From the NCBI GenBank assembly GCA_958510825.1, contig OY294048.1:24935887-24999886 (forward strand): a DNA stretch of 64,000 nucleotides. The letters are read 5' to 3'. Position 1 is the first letter of the stretch. Each line of letters opens with the position of its first letter. Positions 46,870-57,786 of this stretch are shown here, in pieces. The stretch is from Brachypterus glaber. Lineage: Eukaryota; Arthropoda; Insecta; Coleoptera; Kateretidae. The notes below the pieces were generated by a model. The model was not told the DNA's origin and made no database searches. It was given only the letters and a program-made list of their open reading frames with translations. Position numbers and translations under genes: made by a program.

Positions 46870-48490
46870 ATGGCGGTATCAAGGAAAATGGAACTTGTGA
46901 GGTTAACTCAAGCTCATTTAAATAATGAGGTTAAAATAAGAGGTATTGCTATGGGAACAGTAGAGGAGATGAGGAAAACCTTAGGTGTGGCAATAAAAAT
47001 GGAAAATAAAGGACACTCCATTGAATACCCAGAGCATCCCTTCTTATTTGGAGAAGATTTAAAAGAAGTTCAAGCCAGCATAGAAGAAATAAAACCTAAA
47101 ATCGCCAGCTTTAAAGGAACTGTTAAATCAAACGAATACAAGACTTTAGAAACCCGTTTAAATCATATACTAGGAAGAGTCGAAAGAATGGTAGCAGTTT
47201 CGGCGGACGAAAAAATAAAAAGATCGGAACTTTTTGCAACAATATTAGGACTCATATCAGACACAGAAGAAAAAATTGAAGCAGCTCCAGCACCCATAGT
47301 ACAAATAGCACAACAACCAGGTACATCGACACAACCACCATTAGAAATAACAATTTTGGACAGTAGTTTAGAAGAACATTCGGAGGAACAAGAAGAAAAT
47401 GCACCAATTGGTAATAGTACATTTATAGCGCCATCTATAAAATCGGTACCAGTGGTACAATGGAATTTTGAATTTTCTGGGGATAAAAAGGATATGTCTA
47501 TTAACGCGTTTTTGGAAAGAGTAGAAGAGTTGAGTAGCGAGGAATGTTTCGAAGGACCAACTTTATTTATCAGCATTGGATTTATTCAAGGACAAAGCAT
47601 TAACATGGTTCAGAGCTAATAGAGAGGAAGCTGGTAATTGGGAAGGATTAGTAAAACTGTTAAGAGAAGAATTTCAACCAGCTAATTACAATGAAATAAA
47701 AGCAAGAACACAGGGACCAGATGAAACAATGGGTATCTATATTGCATCAATGCAAGGTCTATTCAAACGTTTAACATGTAAAGTTAGTGAAGAAGCTAAA
47801 ATTAAAATCCTTTTAAGAAACATTACTCCCTTTTATCAAACTCAATTATGTTTAACACAAGTCACATCTATTGCACATTTATTAAAGTTAGGGAGACAAC
47901 TTGAAGAAAGACGAGAGTCTGTTGTCAACTTTGCACCGCCATCCAGAAGACACCGCACCTTAGAACCAGACTTAGCATATATTTGGGAAGAACCACCAGT
48001 TAGAGAAGAAGTAAATGCAATTGGTTACCAAAGAAACGACGCAAAATGCTTCAATTGCTCAATGCCAGGCCACAGGGCAGCAAATTGCAGGAAACCAAGA
48101 ACACTGAAGTGTTACATTTGCGGCAAACAAGGTTTTACGAAAATGAATTGTCCACATTGCAACCAGGGAAACTTCAACGCGCGTTCTTAGGTGGCCGGAA
48201 GCAACGCATTATTAATAACTCGGCCAGAAGATTAGAATTATTACAAATAAATGAAGAATATCAGTATAACAAAAATAAACCGGTATTAGATTTTATATGC
48301 AAAAGATGATGAACGACCATATCTTAAAGTAAAAATTATGGGAATAGAGGTTCTTGGATTATTGGACAGCGGCGCTTCACGCACAGTTATTGGAGGAAAG
48401 GGCCTCGAACTCTTAGAATATTTAGGAATAAAAATGGATAAATCACAACACAATATTTCGGTAGCTAATGGACAAAAATGTACAGCATTA
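46870..48490 (+). pseudogene. Ty3/gypsy-like Gag and start of protease, truncated
   Basis: The first open frame (46870-47619) encodes an N-terminal Gag with EVQASIEEIKPKIASFKG. The capsid region continues in the next frame from about 47560 (DLFKDKALTWFRANREEAG, VKLLREEFQPANYNEIKART), so one frameshift separates them. The frame ending at 48190 carries a zinc knuckle CFNCSMPGHRAANC and a second, CYICGKQGFTKMNC, in which Phe replaces the zinc-binding His. In a third frame (about 48300-48490) lies a retroviral-type aspartic protease start with LLDSGASRTVIG. Homology stops near 48490, so RT, RNase H and integrase are missing. The frame changes may be decay or partly programmed. Confidence 0.8.
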
Positions 48491-49018
48491 TTAATATATA
48501 CATTCGTGTATTAGACCAGTTGTAATTGTGGCCCCCGTTGATGTTTATAGTAATTATGGCCCAATTATTGTAATTTATATCATAAATTAACTTCTTATTT
48601 TTGTAAAAAATTTTTAACCCGTTAAATAAATAGTTTTCGGTTTAAACAGAAAAGTTTACGGCGAGAATAGAATTAAATATTTTATTAATTAGTTTAGTAC
48701 ATTCAGTAAGTAAAAAAAAACACAAAAATCTGTACTGCACTATTTTTGAAGTTTGTTTTACTTTTTTTGATTTTTTTTTATTTTCGTTTTTCGATTTTGT
48801 AAAAATTTTCGCCCGCGGGCTTGGTATAATCAACAAAAAAGTCAATGGGCATCACCCTCACAATTGAGCCGTTTTCGAGGTACTGATCTTTAAATCATGT
48901 GTATTATATTCTTTGTTGTGTTTTTGCAATAAGACAAATTAATGGTATCACAATGAAATATGTACGTCCATTAAGGGGTAGGCAAGCGCCCTAAAGTGCA
49001 GAATACGTTTTGGTGTCA
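48491..49018. other. Noncoding stretch
   Basis: At 48527 TTGTGGCCCCCG and at 48560 TTATGGCCC match the GGGGGCCACA motif cluster of 53.6-54.2 kb. The rest is AT-rich with no gene. Confidence 0.5.
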
Positions 49019-51354
49019 TTATTCGTCTTTATCAGAAGAATCTAATAATATCGGTCCTTGAGATAGACTTTCAGCAGGTAGTTTTATTGCCTCTTGATAT
49101 TGAGCATATCCCAAATACCAAATCACTGTCATGATATGTGCACAACATCCCACCGTTTTGAAACCGTTTTTACATTGACAACTGTAGCCACGAATGGCTT
49201 CCCCACCAATCTTGTCTAAGTCTATGAGTATGTACAGCAAATAACGTGTACTTGAGTGGTGGCGAGATTGTATCCTTGCTTTAACCAACAATGCATTGTT
49301 AACAGTAATTCCGAAATTAGCTAAAGGCTGTATGTTTGCATATTTCAATGTAATAACGGCCGGAATCATGGACATGCTCCGCATAATAAGACGCAGCTTG
49401 TTTAATTTGGTATTTTCCAAGAGCTATCCATCGCAAATTGTCTTCATCAAGTCTAGGAAACTCCTCTATTATGTGTCCTTCCATACGTGTAAAGTTGGAC
49501 CTCCGTGAATTAAGCCTTTCGGCAGTAACTAGCTCTGCTAATCTATTTGGCTCATGCACTAATGCCAACATTCGTCTAGCAATATCTTCACCAGCATCCT
49601 TATCTGATATTATTGCAACTCTGGTACAATTGATCAAAGCACAAGCAATTCTAAAATCTTCTATTAAATGGGGAACCGATTTATTTTGCCAGACCTTATC
49701 AAAATATCGGAATATCTCATTGACATGGCCATTACTTGGTCACTAAGCGAGATTTATTCGCACTTAAAGTATATAGTTGCGACTGATTTGGTTCGCAGAA
49801 CGCTAGCGGTTGTACAACAAAGCCTTCATTTCGAAGGAAAGGCAGCACATCCCGGAACCCACGATCTACAATAAAAATGTCGCCGGCTTGGAACATTGTT
49901 CTGACCAGTGCATTTTTTTTAAAGATGCTTTCCATGATTGATGCATCATTTGCTGTAGCTGTATAGGGACCGAAAACTTCTAAAATATAGCCATCAGGAG
50001 CTACAATCATAAAAGGCTTAAGAAGTGGTCTGTGCTTGTGACCAGAATAATTACGTCGTTGAAAAGCATAATTGGAACTTTTTTGTATATATACATAAGT
50101 GCCATCTAAAATGGCAATTAATGCATTTTCATTAGCAGTTTGAAATAATATACGGGCTATTGGGGTTATATGAGTTTTAAGACTTTCACGTGACAAATGC
50201 TCTAACCCAAGATAACGGGGCACAAGATCAGAAAAAAGGCATTGGCGTGCATTTTCCAGATGGTATTCCATTGTCGACCTTGGGACATTAAACATACTGG
50301 CAACTCTTTCATCAGAATCTCCGGTTCTGTATTTACAAAGTAGTATGGCTAAAGCTCTTTCGGGTACTTTGAGACGTTTGAGTGATGGGCACTCATTAAT
50401 AATATCTCTAAATTGTCCCTTAGTTACCCCAGTCCAATTAAAAATATCGTTATCTTTCATGTCCTCAAAGAACTCGAAATTAAACAAACTGGAAGTGCCA
50501 GATAAGGCAAGATGTCTTAGTTTATCGACCATATCTTCCACTTGACTTGCCGTAAAATCATGACGGATATTGTCAACAGGAACCTCTGTCCATTTCGATA
50601 AATTATGTTTAGAGCAAACTCGTGCGCTTTCAGGTATATAGAACTTAAAATCCCTGAGCACTTGTGCACGGACAGTATCATTAATTCGATGGCGAGTGTT
50701 GCTTTGGCACCCAAAAATACATATTCTTTCCGTAGAGATTGCTCTACATATATTTAATGATATGGTACATGTGGCCTTACTAGATGTATCTATTTTAGAA
50801 TTAGGATTAGTCATATTGACGAGTTCAATAGGCAACTCACCTAACTCAATTGACTCAGCTGTCAACTCATCAGATATTGGTAACTCTATATTGAGTTCAT
50901 CTGGTAAGTCATCTGATCTGTCACACGTTTCTGGCGAAGCATGTCTGTTATATGCTTTATAGCAGTTAATACAAATATGAGACAACGCTTCGTCCTCGAT
51001 ATTGAGGTTTTCCTTTGCATTTCTTATTCTGCGTTTATCTCGGTTTTCTCTTATCCATCTTTTCAATTTTAAATCGTCTCCAATTGTCCTGGGACGTGTT
51101 TTTTCTTTCAAGTTTTTGTAGTTTACTGCACGTCTACAACATGCACAATAATCACTGTTTCCTCCAGTCGTCAAATCACCCGATGCCACGCTTGAGGAGA
51201 CCCGTGGCAAAGAAGGTCTAGGACTTCTTCCAGTAAAGGTCGGGAAGGGAGCGGTCACTCTGTCGCCCGTGTAGCCCTCTCCCTGACTACGTGCCCTCTT
51301 TGGAGCCGGACCAGACGCATGAGATCGTCCATAATCACCCATGGTCGAGCGCAC
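49019..51354 (-). pseudogene. ISL2EU-like DDE transposase with SWIM zinc finger, disabled
   Basis: The main frame (49732-51354, 540 residues) has a basic, Pro/Ser-rich start, a Cys-rich site (CACCRR ... CINCYKAY), a second Cys/His site (CIFGCQ ... CSKH), a helix-turn-helix-like block (DERVASMFNVPRSTMEYHL) and a DDE core: ILDGTYVYIQKSSNYAFQRR (first Asp), GPYTATANDASIM, and IFIVDRGFRDVLPFL (second Asp). It stops right after SRLVTK. The protein resumes in another frame at NGHVNEIFRYF, continues at 49317-49637, then shifts again to 49019-49420, which ends in a SWIM finger (YSCQCKNGFKTVGCCAHIMT, C-x-C...C-x-H). The missing piece between LVTK and NGHVNE is where the third catalytic Glu should be. 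Termini were not identified. The DDE_Tnp_4 fold assignment is firm; the ISL2EU subfamily is likely. Confidence 0.85.
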
Positions 51355-53226
51355 TGCACGAACCTCCCCTGCAGGCCATGCCTATGCCCGTTTTTACTTC
51401 GTAAAGTGCGGCGAGAGTTAGTTCCGCTCTTTTTGGTGATAATTTTACCAGAAAAAAAAACGTATTACAAAATGGAATGCTCCTAAATATTTTTTATTCG
51501 TGATCTCTAAAATGCTCAATTTAAAAAAAAACCTAAGTGATATTTGGAATAAGCGGATCAAACCACATCGAAGGGTACACCTTTCTAAGCTGGCCGCACT
51601 GGGCCCAAACCTTGGCATCCTCCTTTTTTATAAACATTTTTTTTTTATTTTTTTTTAAAACTCGTTTTGTAAAAATAAAAATTTCGGAAGTCAAAATTTA
51701 AAAAAAAATTGAAATAAATATGTTCATAGACAAATTAAAAAAAAAAAAACTTTCTTTTTTCTCAAAAACATTTTTTTAAAAAGGGAAATATTTTCAAATA
51801 AAACAAAAATTATTTTTTCGAAAAACGAAAAAAAATACGCAAAAAAAAATTCTAGAACATTTTTGCACGAATACAAGGCTTTCCCAAATTTTGAAACATT
51901 TTAAAATGGGAAATAAAATGAAAAAAAAAATTAAAAAATTGGAAAATATACAGGATTATTTAGAAATAGAGTCATTAATTTTAAGTGGTGATTCTACATA
52001 GGAAAATATGAAAAAAAGTTCCTATAAACATATGTCTTGAAACGCGCCATTAAAAGTGGCTAAAAAATTCGGTTTTTATTTAATAACTCAGGAACCCTTA
52101 TAACACGTTTTAAGATATATGTTTATAGGAACTTTTTTTTTATATTTTCCTATGTAGAATCAACCCTTAACATTAATGACACTATTTCTGAATAACCCTG
52201 TATAGATTTTTTAATTTTTTTAAATTTTTTAAATTTTTAAAATTTTTTAAAAAGTTTAACTCACCATAACTTTTTATTTTTGGGTTAATTAGATTATTCC
52301 AAATAATATTCTTAATTCTTTTCATACTTCACATTGTAGTTTAAACGAGTTTAAATAAATACGGTACATGACCAAAATTTACGCATTTACGCATTTAATG
52401 CTTATCTGACTCAGTTTTTATTTTTTTGAAATTTTTAATGTGGTTTTTTAATTTTTTTTTATTTTAAATTAAAAAAAAGTAATAGCTGACCAAAACAAAA
52501 ATTTAACCCCCCTTTTACCCCCTTCTCCAAATAGATTTTGCTCAAATACGAACTTATCCAAGATAATATAAAAATACATACCAAATTTCAAGTTGCTAAC
52601 TCAAAGCGTTTTTAAACCAGTTAAGATATCGACTTCAAATTTGAAACACTTAAATAAAACAATCCAAACAATTTTTTGCATATATTTATTGTTTTTAGTT
52701 CTTAAAATGTGGATATATGCTTTAAAAGCTTCTACAATTATCTAACTATATATTTTTTAATTTATTTAATCTATTTTCTAATCATCGTACAGAGTGATAT
52801 TGGTAGACTTACATTTTCGGGCTTACGGCCCCCTATTTTTTTCTGTTTTAAACTTTTTTTGAAGGTTTAATTTGGTTGTTTTTTTTTTGTAAATTTTTAT
52901 TTATATCAATTAAAATTATTTTTAAAAGAAAATTTACGTTTTTGCAACATAAAATAACTTGTTTTTCATATATTCTTTAATTTTTTTAAAAAAATTTTAA
53001 CGAAAATACCCAATTTGACCTAATTTTGAACCAAAAAACAAAATGATGTATCCCACGACCAACCCCCTTTCTATTTAAAATTCCCTCCCATGCCCCTGCC
53101 CACATTTTAAGGGTCCATTCGAATAAAAAAAACTTTTTGTCCTAGATGGAACCAAAAATAAAACATGTATTTGAGAGTTAAACCCGGTTCCGACCGGTTA
53201 AAATGCAACTTTTGGTATTTGTAAGG
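51355..53226. other. AT-rich noncoding stretch with a hairpin element
   Basis: 51949-52203 is a palindromic miniature element: TATACAGGATTATTTAGAAA at the left mirrors TTTCTGAATAACCCTGTATA at the right, with the arm block GTTCCTATAAACATATGTCT. The same block occurs in the foldback at 54237-63085. The remainder is A/T-rich with no gene. Confidence 0.65.
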
Positions 53227-53525
53227 CGTTTTTCGATACGAAAATTCTCGGTTGAGAATAAAGTTATCAATATGGGATTTTCATCATTGTTTAGATAGAG
53301 TTGCTTGAGTGGCTAACGTCACCCTTTTTTCGTTTTTTTTGTTTTTAATATAATCTATTTTACTTTAAAAATTAGGAAGTTTTACATAATTTCAATCATA
53401 AAAAAATAAGTCCTTAAAGCAAAAAATTAAAAAAAGGACGACGTTAGCCACTGAAGCAACTCTAACTGTACAATAAAAAACCTCATCTTGATATCTTTAA
53501 TTATAACTGAGAATTTTCGGATCAA
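53227..53525. mobile_element. Hairpin miniature element
   Basis: The arms GATACGAAAATTCTCGGTTG and AACTGAGAATTTTCGGATC pair, as do GTTGCTTGAGTGGCTAACGT and ACGTTAGCCACTGAAGCAAC. Its GACGTTAG...GCAACTC block is related to the dispersed repeat at 12540 and 17865. Confidence 0.75.
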
Positions 53526-53579
53526 AATGTGGTCTGCAAAGACAAAATTGTTTTACATCTACACTATTATCACCAAAAA

Positions 53580-54230
53580 CCCCCATGTCAAGTTATATAC
53601 AGATTGGGGCCTTAAGGACATTTCTCTCGAGGGGGCCATAATTACAGTGAACATCTACTTTCAAAAGATACACCGGGGGCCACAAGGACAACTGGTTTCC
53701 GTTGGCCACTTTGTAGGGTTAGTAAGTCTATATATGCATATATACAGATCTGAGGTGCATTAATATTGGGGAAGAAATAATTTATTATTCTACATTTGCT
53801 TGTACAATGTTGCCAGATTTCGGGGGTCATAAGGCTAATTAACATAAAGATACAGTTGGGGGCCACAACTACACTTCATATCTATAAAACTATATACATA
53901 TGTTATTGAAGCGCCACCTGGTGGCCAATCAACTGAACTACTGCTGTATAATCGTAGTTAAACAATGTAATTATGGCCCCCAGTAAGATTTTTGTTTTTT
54001 ACTTATAGCTAGCTTAATATAAGTCCAAATGACTTCTTTTAAAAAACAGTAGATGGCTATTACCTTCAGCTACTATTCAAAAAATATGGGGGCCACATTG
54101 TTAGTCTAATATCGTCGGAAATCACGATTTTATGGTGAAACACTATGTCCCCCGAAATCGGGGGCCACAGTGTAAAAGTGGGAGCCACAAGTATGCATTT
54201 TGGGGGTGTATATGACAAATCACACATCTA
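53580..54230. repeat. Cluster of GGGGGCCACA motifs
   Basis: GGGGGCCACA or close variants occur about eight times (near 53631, 53677, 53822, 53859, 53970 reversed, 54089, 54164 and 54180) in otherwise AT-rich sequence, each commonly followed by A, AG or AT. Spacing is irregular. No gene. Confidence 0.65.
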
Positions 54231-54582
54231 TATATATACAGGGTGTATTTGAAATAGCGTAGGAAATTTTAACAGGTAAAATATGACAAAAAGTTCCTAT
54301 AAACATATGTCTAAAAATGCGTCATAAGGGAGCTACGCCCCTTTGAAATTGGCTAAAAAATCGGTTTTTATTTAATAACTCAGGAACCCTTTGAGATATG
54401 TTAACGAGGTTTTGCACGTGAATTAATCCTAATAAGGCCCATCTTTGTATGTCATTTTCACGTACTTATTTAAACCAGGGGTGTTGTTGTCCCACACTTT
54501 TTTCTGAGTAACTTTTTTGCAATTTTATTTTTGAAATATGATTGCTCAGTTCAAAATACATAAAAAAGGTACTTGTTACTAC

Positions 54583-54859
54583 TGTCAACTAGTCAGACTC
54601 AACTAGCTGTGATTAGGCAGGGTGTCTTGGCCACAGTGTAATAAAACAATTGATCAAAATGAATGATATTTTTTATTAATTTCATTTGGTATTTATATAT
54701 TTTCAATTGCTGACTCGCTGGCGCAAATATTTGATGATTCTGCAGACTTGCACTTATGCATCAACTATTTGTACGCTATTTAATAAATTTTACAGGTTTT
54801 ATATTAATTTAAATTAATTTATATTTGTATTCATATTTGATGTTCTGTCCTTTTGGACA
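54583..54859 (-). repeat. 3' LTR of the BEL/Pao element
   Basis: The 277-bp stretch starts TGTC and ends GACA. It directly follows a purine-rich tract (GAGAGGCGGTAGAA on the minus strand) after the env stop, and contains TATATAAATA and AATAAAAAATATC, candidates for a TATA box and polyadenylation signal. No second copy exists at the 5' end, so the boundaries rest on the TGTC/GACA termini and position. Confidence 0.65.
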
Positions 54860-54871
54860 TTCTACCGCCTC

Positions 54872-55816
54872 TCATATTAGTCTAGCTTCCGTTCTTTGGA
54901 CATTCTGGCGGGGCCTCCATATGGGACGAACATTCCGACTGGTTAAGGGCATCATCTCGTTGTTTCCAGGAACAGGTCTTGTGGTCGATGATCTGGTTAC
55001 ATAAATCCTAAATTTTTTTAGAGCCAACCATATCATTCCTACTATTGTTAGACAAATAACTATGATGATGGTACCGCTGACAACACTGTGATGTCTCATC
55101 GATACCCACACGGTTTGCTGCAAAACCTCTTGGAGTCGTTTTTCTTGATCTTTTATTGTCTTCCAGTGACTATCTGATAGATTCATTTTTCCTTCTGGTG
55201 ATAGTTGTGTTTTGTCCTGTGTTTGTATCTCCTTGGTCATACCTGTGACGTTTATTGCCTTAAAACCGGTCATGTTCACTGTTGTTGATGTAATTATTTT
55301 TGATGAAAGTATGCTTTGTCTGGTATTTATTGAACAATTGGAAGTGATCTTGACAATGCTGGTTTGATTTAATATAACTTCGTCTCTTATTCTGTTGCAT
55401 ATGAATGCTACCTTTGTCGGTTGACTTAGAATACACAGCCATGTATTATCCATGGTTAGTGATTTCCAGACAGTGTTCGGTATATTTACTTCGTTAATCA
55501 GACAACTTATTTTTGGATGTCTGTTGAACAGTTTATCTATGATGCAATTGGGATTGGTTTCTATGTTGTTTACTACTGTTGGGGAACAGATATAATTAAA
55601 TGTATCGATCTTGAGACATTCCTTAATGTTGTTGTTCCTTATGGTGAAATATTGTTGTATATTGAAATTGATTGCCAGTAGCGTGTCAGGAATATTAATT
55701 ATCTTTGTTAGGCCATTTATTATTTTAGCTGGAACTGGGGTAACCATAGATAGTTGATATTGATGCGTTTCCTGGAGAATGAAGTAACTTTCAACAATAA
55801 TTTCTTCTATTAGCAT
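54872..55816 (-). pseudogene. Env (F-type fusion glycoprotein), C-terminal part
   Basis: This 314-residue frame is the membrane-proximal part of a baculovirus-F/errantivirus-type envelope protein. It has several spaced Cys (NNNIKECLKIDTFNYICS, CIIDKLFNRHPKISCLI), potential N-glycosylation sites, a single membrane-spanning segment (GTIIIVICLTIVGMIWLAL) and a cytoplasmic tail rich in Arg and Pro. It is separated from the preceding env piece by a stop and frame change at about 55815-55819. In the family this region anchors the trimer. Here it cannot be made in frame with the rest. Confidence 0.8.
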
Positions 55817-55818
55817 CC

Positions 55819-56433
55819 TTACTTTACAACGTTTACAGGCAGGTTTTTGTTTGTCCTTTCTAAAATTTTCTTTACCTTTGAGTGAGATATAAGTTGGTAG
55901 ATATCGCCATGTTGAAGTTGAATGTCAAGAATTTGTTTCCATTTTTGTATGATGTCTTCAATGCAGTTTTGTGCCAGTGAAAATGTGTCCAATAAGTGAA
56001 TGTTTAGTTTGTTTGTGTCAATAGATGAATACCAAACTTGCATGTCGTTCAGGGTTTTAATTCCTTGGTTAAATTTGTCTTAGAGCCTATTAAGTTTATC
56101 TTCAATACGTTTTTCTGTTTCGTTTAGAGTTGTAACTGTGGAAATCATAATGTTGGTTTGATGGTTAGACAACCTTGCCAGTTCTCTTTGGTTGGTTCGT
56201 AAGTCGTCAATATCTTGGTAAACCTCGTCGTTTACTCCAAAAATAGTGGTTAGAAAATTTCCAAGAAGCCCTCTCTTCTTTTTACGTGACGTTGCTAAAC
56301 TTTGAAGTATGGATTCTAGTTCAGTTTGTTGTTGTCTTATGTGATGGAGATGATGGTTGCAATTGATTATGTCAGTTGCTTGCTTGAATCTGTCACATAA
56401 AGTTTCAATGGTATTAATTGTATTGGGTTTTTA
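55819..56433 (-). pseudogene. Env middle part with furin-like site and fusion peptide
   Basis: The open frame begins at the boundary of the inserted USP copy (about 56433) with NTIETLCDRFKQATDI. At about 56255-56290 it has the basic cleavage motif RKKKR followed by GLLGNFLTTIFG, a typical furin site plus fusion peptide of F-type proteins. A heptad-rich helix follows (YQDIDDLRTNQRELARL). A TAA at 56080-56082 interrupts it; the frame then continues as TLNDMQVWYSSIDTN to 55819. The cleavage site and fusion peptide make this one of the clearest env assignments in the window. The stop and adjoining frameshift disable it. Confidence 0.85.
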
Positions 56434-57345
56434 CCGGTCACCAGCACGACAGTTCCGAGTTTTTGGGGTACTTGCTGGACACGTTACATAAGCAGGAGAA
56501 TACCCTGACTGCTGGAGGTGAAGCATCCGCAATGTTCTCCACTTTAGTTCAACAATCGTTCGGAGGCAAGTCAGTGTCGATATCAAAGTGCGGTGGTTGC
56601 TCGACTCGGAGCGAGCGCGTGGACCATTTCCGCGAGCTTCAGCTATCCTTCCCCACGCCGCCAGAGGGCCAGAGCGTGCAGACGCTCCTGAACTATTACC
56701 TCCAGCCCGAAAAGCTGAACGGCGACAACCAGTACAGATGCGATGTGTGCATACGACTGACGGACGGGGAGCGCGTCAGCCAAATCATCGAGGCACCCCC
56801 CAGGTTGATACTTACCCTTAAACATTTTTGGTACGACCCGGTCTCGCAACAACGAACGAAAATTCTGCAGCGTGTCACATTAGACGATCACATCTGGCTG
56901 GAAGGCGCATGCTACGAACTATACGCGGCCGTGGTACACTGTGGCTCGAGTGTCGACTCGGGCCACTACTACACCTTCGCGAATGATGGCTCCGCCGATT
57001 GGTTTAAGTTTAATGACTGTTTGGTGATGAAATCCAGTGCGAACGATTTGTGCAAATTGCGCCCACCCGAGACCCCGTATATTTTGTTTTATTGCCGTAA
57101 AGATTTAAACGAACCAGATAATTTGCCGTCCATGGTGCTGTCACCCAGATTACAGATGGCGCTCACGAAGGACCATTCTGAATTCGAAACTGAACTTAAA
57201 AAGTCCAAACGAACTTTGACTCGTACATACAACACGAGACAGCAAAACCGCAACGACGAACCCCCACCCCCCGGTTGCGGGTGAGTGGGATTCTCCAGCA
57301 ACAACAGCAACATGTTTATTTGTTATATAATCTGTATTAAAGAAC
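56434..57345 (+). pseudogene. USP35/USP38-like deubiquitinase copy, intronless, antisense in env
   Basis: The plus strand encodes about 285 residues of a ubiquitin-specific protease. It starts at GHQHDSSEFLGYLLDTL, has a zinc ribbon (CGGCSTRSE ... CDVCIRL), RLILTLKHFWYDP, the His box (GSSVDSGHYYTFANDG), DWFKFNDCLV, and a NDEPPPPGCG tail that resembles the Asp-Pro-Gly-rich C-terminus of USP38. The N-terminal third, including the catalytic Cys box, is missing, so it is not an active protease. GC content and codon use are much higher than the flanking BEL genes, and the frame is open over nearly the whole length, suggesting recent insertion. A TGA ends the frame at 57284; beyond it ATTAAA (57338) could be a poly(A) signal. 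No poly(A) tract or duplication was found. Alternatively it is a real last exon of a host gene. Confidence 0.8.
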
Positions 57346-57786
57346 GAATTAATTAAACACCTTATTGTTAATGTTATTCTTGTCGATCCATGTTTGGTTT
57401 CGTGGAATGTGCATTTCCATTCGAAAAATACCTTTATTGATTTTCGAATCTCCAAGGTTTTCAATGTATAGCCCAGCCTCAATTGGTTTGATTGTATACT
57501 CCGCTTTAAATATTCCCAAACATGCCAATAGTACTAGCATAGCTTTTATGCTCCCAGTTTTTCCTTCGCTAGTGACAGGCCTGCTTACATGTAAGGGAAT
57601 GACTTTTGTTATTGGCCTTTTCTTGACTTTACCCGTTGAATCTTCTATATCTATTACTCTAACTTGTTTGTCATTACCAGGGTAGACATTAGTGATTTTG
57701 GCGAGCGGCCAAGCAGCCGGCCCGGCACTTTCATCCTTAACAATCACTACATCCCCAATCTCTAGGTTTTTTTTTGTACTTTCCAT
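57346..57786 (-). pseudogene. Pol C-terminus (DUF5641-like) and Env N-terminus
   Basis: The first part (MESTKKNLEIGDVVIVKDES, PAAWPLAKITNVYPG, KVIPLHVS) is the domain that ends BEL/Pao integrases. In the same frame it runs into a hydrophobic signal-peptide-like segment, MLVLLACLGIFKA, followed by YTIKPIEAGLYIENLG and IFRMEMHIPR, the start of env. The frame ends at the junction with the inserted USP copy near 57346. Pol and env therefore overlap or adjoin closely; env was probably expressed from a spliced or downstream message. Confidence 0.75.

Noticed and set aside
56588..57482. Additional frames overlapping the USP35/38-like copy on both strands
   Set aside because: Shadows of the GC-rich coding sequence with no motif support.
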